Assembly: GCF_009742725.1 (NCBI RefSeq)
Contig: NZ_WPHG01000002.1
Coordinates: forward strand, 868,001-932,000
Source of the DNA: Nitratireductor arenosus
GTDB taxonomy: Bacteria > Pseudomonadota > Alphaproteobacteria > Rhizobiales > Rhizobiaceae
Direction of reading: 5' to 3'
Length of the DNA stretch: 64,000 nucleotides
The position numbers and the translations under genes are program-made. The notes beneath the pieces are model-generated. The model did no database searches and was not told the DNA's origin. It was given only the letters and a program-made list of their open reading frames with translations. The number at the start of each line of letters is the position of its first letter. Positions within the stretch are counted from its first letter, which is position 1. This document shows, piece by piece, positions 60,299-64,000 of the stretch.

Positions 60299-61183
60299 AT
60301 GAGCAAAACCGATGGACAAAACGGCCAGCTCGACAGCACCTTGCTGCGTGTGTTCCTCGCCGTCGCCAGGGCGGGAAGCCTCAGCGCTGGCGCGGCGCAA
60401 CTTTTGCGCACGCAGTCGGCCGTCAGCCTGCAGGTGCAAAAGCTGGAAAGAGCGGTCGGCGCGCGCGTCTTCGAAAGACATGGTCGCGGGGTGGTGATGA
60501 CCCCGGCCGGCGAGACCTTGCTGCCGGTCGCCCGTCATGTCGTGGACGTGCTGGATCAGGCCGCGACACGATTGCGCGGCGAACCGGTCGGCGAGGAAAT
60601 CCGCCTCGGCGTTCCGGAGGAATACAGCGACACGATCCTGCCCGCGATCCTGGCTGCCTTCACGGAAGGACAGTCTACGGCGCGCCTGTTCGTGCGTTGC
60701 ACGTCGAGCATGGACTTTCCGCGCGCCCTGGCGCAGGGCGAACTGGACCTGGCCTTGCATTCGCCTCCACAGGTAGCCAAAAGCGATCGGATCGTTCACT
60801 CCGAACGGGCGGTCTGGGCCGGGCCCGCGTTCCAGGACCTCGAGGCCCGGCGCCCGCTGCCGGTGGCGTTGTTCGACCGGACCTGCTGGTGGCGCGAACG
60901 CTGCCTCGATCTTTTGAGCCAATCCGAGCTCGACTACCGGATCGTGCTGACCAGCGAGAGCGTGGCGGGGGTTCGCGCCGCGATCGCCGCCGGCATCGCC
61001 GTCGGCGTGTTGCCGCAAAGCACGCTGTCGGGCCAGCCCGGGCTGCGCATGATCGCCGACGAGGTGCTGCCCCATCTGGGCGAAACCCATCTGGCGCTCA
61101 GCGCTTCGCCCGGTGGCAGCGGTCCGCTGGCCGCGCGACTGGCGACGATCATCGCGGACGTTTTCGCCGCGACCGCGACGTAG
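60299..61183 (+). CDS. LysR family transcriptional regulator
   Basis: A 294-residue LysR-type regulator. The N-terminal HTH is LLRVFLAVARAGSLSAGAAQLLRTQSAVSLQVQKLERAVGARVFERHGRGVVMTPAGETLL. The effector domain follows from about residue 95 (GEEIRLGVPEEYSDTILPAILAAF). It is divergent from the permease and probably controls it. Its ligand is unknown. Confidence 0.93.
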   Translation: MSKTDGQNGQLDSTLLRVFLAVARAGSLSAGAAQLLRTQSAVSLQVQKLERAVGARVFERHGRGVVMTPAGETLLPVARHVVDVLDQAATRLRGEPVGEEIRLGVPEEYSDTILPAILAAFTEGQSTARLFVRCTSSMDFPRALAQGELDLALHSPPQVAKSDRIVHSERAVWAGPAFQDLEARRPLPVALFDRTCWWRERCLDLLSQSELDYRIVLTSESVAGVRAAIAAGIAVGVLPQSTLSGQPGLRMIADEVLPHLGETHLALSASPGGSGPLAARLATIIADVFAATAT

Positions 61184-61243
61184 CGCGCGCCATGGCCCCG
61201 TGCCACGGCCACGCGCCACGCCCTCCAGCCGACCGGGGCTTGG

Positions 61244-62284
61244 TCAGGGCAATTGGCAGGCCGAGCGGGTTTCGCTGAAACAGCAGCCGAGATATTCCTC
61301 GGTCGTCGACTTGCCACCGGCGCTTTTGGCTCCCGTCAGGCTCTTGAAGCTGTCGACGACCACGTCGAGGTTCGGGTTGAAGAACAGCGCCACCGAGTAG
61401 CGGATTCGGTCCGAATCGTTGATGACCCGGTGGACCGTGCTGGCAAAACGTCCGCCGGACCATTGCTCCATGATGTCGCCGACATTGCAGATCAACGCGT
61501 TTTCGATCGGGTCGACGGCGATCCAGTCTCCGGCGCTGTTGCGCGCGGATAGCCCGCCGATGGCATCCTGCGCCAATATGGTCAGGCAGCCGCAATCGGT
61601 ATGGGCGCCGGCGCCGAAGGCGCGGCTGTCCTTGGGACCGCCGGGCTGCGGCGGGTAGCTCAAAAGGCGCATGCGCGATTCGGAATGTTCGATCTCGCGG
61701 TCGAACGTGTCTTCCTCCATGTCGAGCGCCAGCGCGAAGGCGCGGCACAAATCACGGCCGAGCGCGACGGTGTGTTCGTAGTAACGCTCCAGGGCGGGCC
61801 GGAAACCGGGCGGGTCGTCCGGCCATTGGTTGAGCCCGCGCAGGCCGCCCTTGCCTGCTGCCTCCTGCGCGAGGGGTCCTTCGAAGCCGATGTCGAAGCC
61901 TTCCTTGAGATCGCGCGTGTGTGCCGGGTCGACATTTTCGCCGCCCATCGGAAAATACCCACGGTGATTGCTGGTGTTTTCGCTGGAGACCGCGTCCTTG
62001 CGGCCGGCCGGCTGCGTAAAAAATCCGCGCGCCGCGCCGAAAACATCCGCCACATCCCCGGCGGGGATGCCGTGGTTCACGAGATAGAAGAAGCCGACAT
62101 CGTTCAGCGCCTTGCCGATCTCGGCGGCGACGCGTTTCTTGTCGGCGTCCGTGCCGTCCCTGAACCCCTGGAAATCAACCAGCGGCACCTGTGTGAAGGG
62201 GATCGACTTGGCAGGCGGCACCGCGCCGGTGGTTACGCCAGCCGGTCCGCTGTCGGAATGGGTGGATGAAATCGTTTCGGTCAT
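61244..62284 (-). CDS. Isopenicillin-N-synthase-like 2-oxoglutarate/Fe(II) dioxygenase
   Basis: A 346-residue non-heme iron oxygenase. DIOX_N region: VPLVDFQGF, then GFFYLVNHGIP near residue 64. The iron triad is His228 and Asp230 (GAHTDCG) with His285 (TVHRVIN). The 2-oxoglutarate-binding Arg-x-Ser is Arg295/Ser297. The ATG at 62284 has AGGAGG upstream. The substrate is unknown; relatives act in natural-product, purine and aliphatic-acid metabolism. It is divergent from an EPSP-synthase gene across a 431-bp AT-rich region. Confidence 0.9.
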   Translation of the reverse strand: MTETISSTHSDSGPAGVTTGAVPPAKSIPFTQVPLVDFQGFRDGTDADKKRVAAEIGKALNDVGFFYLVNHGIPAGDVADVFGAARGFFTQPAGRKDAVSSENTSNHRGYFPMGGENVDPAHTRDLKEGFDIGFEGPLAQEAAGKGGLRGLNQWPDDPPGFRPALERYYEHTVALGRDLCRAFALALDMEEDTFDREIEHSESRMRLLSYPPQPGGPKDSRAFGAGAHTDCGCLTILAQDAIGGLSARNSAGDWIAVDPIENALICNVGDIMEQWSGGRFASTVHRVINDSDRIRYSVALFFNPNLDVVVDSFKSLTGAKSAGGKSTTEEYLGCCFSETRSACQLP

Positions 62285-62415
62285 GTCGTGTTCCTCCTTG
62301 GGTTCGGAATTTCGGCGGGTTCCGATGCACGTGTCGGCTCGGCCGACATACCGGCGCATCGGCGCGCGCCGTCGGCGACCGCGCCGGGCGCGATCGGGTA
62401 TGGACTGGTTATGCG

Positions 62416-62456
62416 ACTATAAAACTAACTTTATAGTTGTATCAGCATACTGTCAA
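62416..62456 (-). promoter_or_regulatory. Dioxygenase promoter with ACTATAAA dyad operator
   Basis: On the minus strand TTGACA (62451-62456) is followed 15-17 bp later by TATAAA/TAAAGT. The perfect dyad ACTATAAA-N6-TTTATAGT (62416-62437) covers that -10 region, which suggests repression. The regulator is not obvious in the window. Confidence 0.6.
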
Positions 62457-62544
62457 GCGTGACGGGAATTGCCGGCGAAGGCGGGTCGACCGGAATCGTC
62501 GGCTTTAGACAAATTCCCCTATAAATTGCATTAAATAAATTACA

Positions 62545-62573
62545 TTGACTTTTGGTTGTATCTAAATTCTAAT
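62545..62573 (+). promoter_or_regulatory. Candidate promoter of the aroA-like gene
   Basis: TTGACT (62545-62550), a 17-bp spacer and TCTAAT (62568-62573), in a local AT-rich patch. GTTGTATC within the spacer also occurs beside the dioxygenase operator (62436-62443), so one regulator could act on both. A leader of about 135 bases would precede the ATG at 62716. Confidence 0.5.
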
Positions 62574-62715
62574 AAACTAGTTCTGTGGCGATCGTTTGGC
62601 GACTGATCCCGTCGTGCTCCGACTTCCCGCCCCTATTGGGACATTCCCGATCGTCATTCCCGCTCCGTCGATGTGCCGGCGGACGATTTTGTGCCTGTTT
62701 TTGTTGGTGAATTTG

Positions 62716-64000
62716 ATGACAATCGCACCCCCCGCCGTTTCCGCCCGTGGTCGATCGCCAATCTTCGAGCCCAGCCTGCCGGGTTCGAAATCCCTCACCA
62801 ATCGGGCGCTGGCGCTGGCGGCGGCGCGCAAAGGCAAGACGCGGGTGGTGGGGGCGCTGCATGCCGATGACACCGTGCGGTTCGCCGACTGCATCAACCG
62901 GTTCGGCGGTCTGTCGGTTGCGGCCGACACATGTCGGGCCGCCTTCCATGTGGAGAATTCGTGCCCCGGCGAGCGACCGCTCGCGCCGCATGAGCCGCTC
63001 GATATCGGCGCCGCCGGGACACCGGCCCGCTTCTTGTTGTCGATGGCCGCGGACGCCGAGGGCGAGACGACCATTACCGGAACGAGGCGGCTTTGCGAGC
63101 GGCCGATGGCGAGCGGCATCGAGGCGTTGCGGGCGCTCGGTCGCCCGGTCTTGGAAACCGGCAATCCGGGATGCCTTCCCGTGCGCATCGTCGGCGGCCG
63201 ACCGACCGACACCTATTGGCGGGTCGACGGCTCGGTCTCGTCCCAATTCACCAGCTCCATGCTGCTATCGGCCGCGCGGCAGGATGCCGATCGCGGTCCC
63301 GTTCACGTCGAGGCGACCGGAAATCTGGTCTCGCGTCCCTATGTCGATATGACGGTCCAGACCATGCGCGCGGCCGGCATCGATATCGGTGCGGTCGGGC
63401 CGCAAACCTGGCGTGTGCTTCCCCAACGGCCCGACGTCGCGTCGATCGCGGTGGAACCGGATGCTTCCGCGATGTCCTATTTCCTCGGCGCGGCCGCCAT
63501 TCTCGGTGGCGCGGTCCGGATTTCGGGCGTGGGCAGTTCCTCCGCGCAGGGCGATGTCGGCTTCGTTCATGTGCTGGAAGAAATGGGATGCGCGGTGTCG
63601 GTTACGCCGACCGACATTGAACTGCGCGGGCCCGAAGGCGCCCTGCGCGGCATCGAGGTCGATCTGGAGACCATGCCGGACATGGTTCTCACGCTCGCCG
63701 TCGTGGCCGCGTTCGCGCAAGGCAGGACGAAAATCGTCAACATCGCCAATCTGCGCCTGAAGGAATGCGACAGGCTTCATGCGGCCGCCCAGGAACTTCA
63801 ACGCATCGGCATTCGCGCCCAGGAAGGTCCGGACTGGCTGGAGATCGCGCCGGACGGAACCGGCCCGCGGCCCGCCTCGGTGCACACCTATGACGATCAT
63901 CGCGTCGCCATGGCGTTCTCGCTCGCTGCCTTGACGAACAAGGAGATCACGATCGAGGACCCCGCCTGCGTGGCGAAGTCCTTTCCAGATTACTGGAGCG
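62716..64000 (+). CDS. aroA: 3-phosphoshikimate 1-carboxyvinyltransferase (EPSP synthase), 3' end outside the window
   Basis: At least 428 residues of an EPSP synthase, which joins shikimate 3-phosphate and phosphoenolpyruvate in the aromatic pathway. Conserved pieces are LPGSKSLTNRALALAA (Lys25, Arg30), GAAGTPARFLLSMAA (usual NAGT-x-x-RPL, here altered), RLCERPMASGIEALRALG, VDGSVSSQFTSSMLLSA, EPDASAMSYFLGAAA, LRLKECDR and TYDDHRVAMAFSLAAL near the window edge. Little of the protein is missing. The ATG at 62716 lacks a clear ribosome site; a TTG directly before it is possible. The context (beside an IPNS-like oxygenase) is not the usual aroA-cmk-rpsA, so it could be a paralogue. Confidence 0.87.
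   Translation, partial: MTIAPPAVSARGRSPIFEPSLPGSKSLTNRALALAAARKGKTRVVGALHADDTVRFADCINRFGGLSVAADTCRAAFHVENSCPGERPLAPHEPLDIGAAGTPARFLLSMAADAEGETTITGTRRLCERPMASGIEALRALGRPVLETGNPGCLPVRIVGGRPTDTYWRVDGSVSSQFTSSMLLSAARQDADRGPVHVEATGNLVSRPYVDMTVQTMRAAGIDIGAVGPQTWRVLPQRPDVASIAVEPDASAMSYFLGAAAILGGAVRISGVGSSSAQGDVGFVHVLEEMGCAVSVTPTDIELRGPEGALRGIEVDLETMPDMVLTLAVVAAFAQGRTKIVNIANLRLKECDRLHAAAQELQRIGIRAQEGPDWLEIAPDGTGPRPASVHTYDDHRVAMAFSLAALTNKEITIEDPACVAKSFPDYWS

Noticed and set aside
1-64000. CRISPR arrays, insertion sequences, prophage or origin features
   Set aside because: No regular spacer repeats, transposase or integrase genes, or DnaA-box clusters were seen.

Overview
The window is GC-rich, densely packed DNA from an alphaproteobacterium, most probably a member of the Hyphomicrobiales (Rhizobiales) close to Phyllobacteriaceae/Mesorhizobium-like lineages. 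This rests on recognised families: a one-step phosphatidylcholine synthase (Pcs), an IalB-family invasion-associated protein, HspQ, a ClpS paralogue, the order tRNA-Ser / rlpA / dacA / tmk / holB / metG / tatD / MBL hydrolase, and a palindromic intergenic repeat of the type common in that order. No insertion sequence, prophage, integrase or CRISPR array was seen.

Layout. 0-7 kb: 3' end of mfd, a DsbA/FrnE-like oxidoreductase, an orphan YejA-like binding protein, ialB, hspQ, an AEC permease and a UbiH/UbiF-family hydroxylase. 7-10.3 kb: a DUF2182/DUF1326 pair coupled to pcs and a quinone oxidoreductase. 10.3-15.2 kb: a complete BMP-type (nucleoside-like) ABC importer. 15.2-19.2 kb: two GSTs, then an accessory-looking ArsR / double-SRPBCC / DHFR-like patch with a frameshifted DHFR-like remnant beside tRNA-Ser(UGA). 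20-33.6 kb: the rlpA-dacA-tmk-holB-metG-tatD-MBL-YbaK block, with a four-gene glycan/membrane module lying between dacA and tmk. 33.7-43 kb: clpS, a universal stress protein with an FNR/FixK-like box, a giant caspase-like protein with fourteen 48-residue repeats, dodecin, kdsA, a VOC protein, a predicted PBP5-like lipoprotein and a TMEM43-family protein.

43-58.7 kb is the most interesting region. A divergent gene set combines an IclR regulator, HyuB/HyuA (ATP-dependent hydantoinase/oxoprolinase family) and a ureidoglycolate-lyase-like protein on one strand. On the other strand are a creatininase-family amidase, a CodA-like amidohydrolase, a GlcD-like FAD oxidoreductase, a flavodoxin-fold reductase, a DadA-like amine oxidase, a NitT/TauT-type ABC importer and folD, all tightly spaced. 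Folate one-carbon genes flank it on both sides: 5-formyl-THF cyclo-ligase plus an aberrant FolD paralogue on the left, and a normal folD coupled to the transporter on the right. The divergent promoter carries two copies of the palindrome GAACATTWGTTC. I infer an inducible pathway that imports and hydrolyses a cyclic, probably N-methylated, ureide/hydantoin/creatinine-like compound and passes the released one-carbon unit to tetrahydrofolate. The substrate is unproven.

58.7-64 kb: an ArsR regulator, an ArsP-like permease divergent from a LysR regulator, an isopenicillin-N-synthase-like dioxygenase, and a divergent EPSP-synthase (AroA) gene that runs off the window end.
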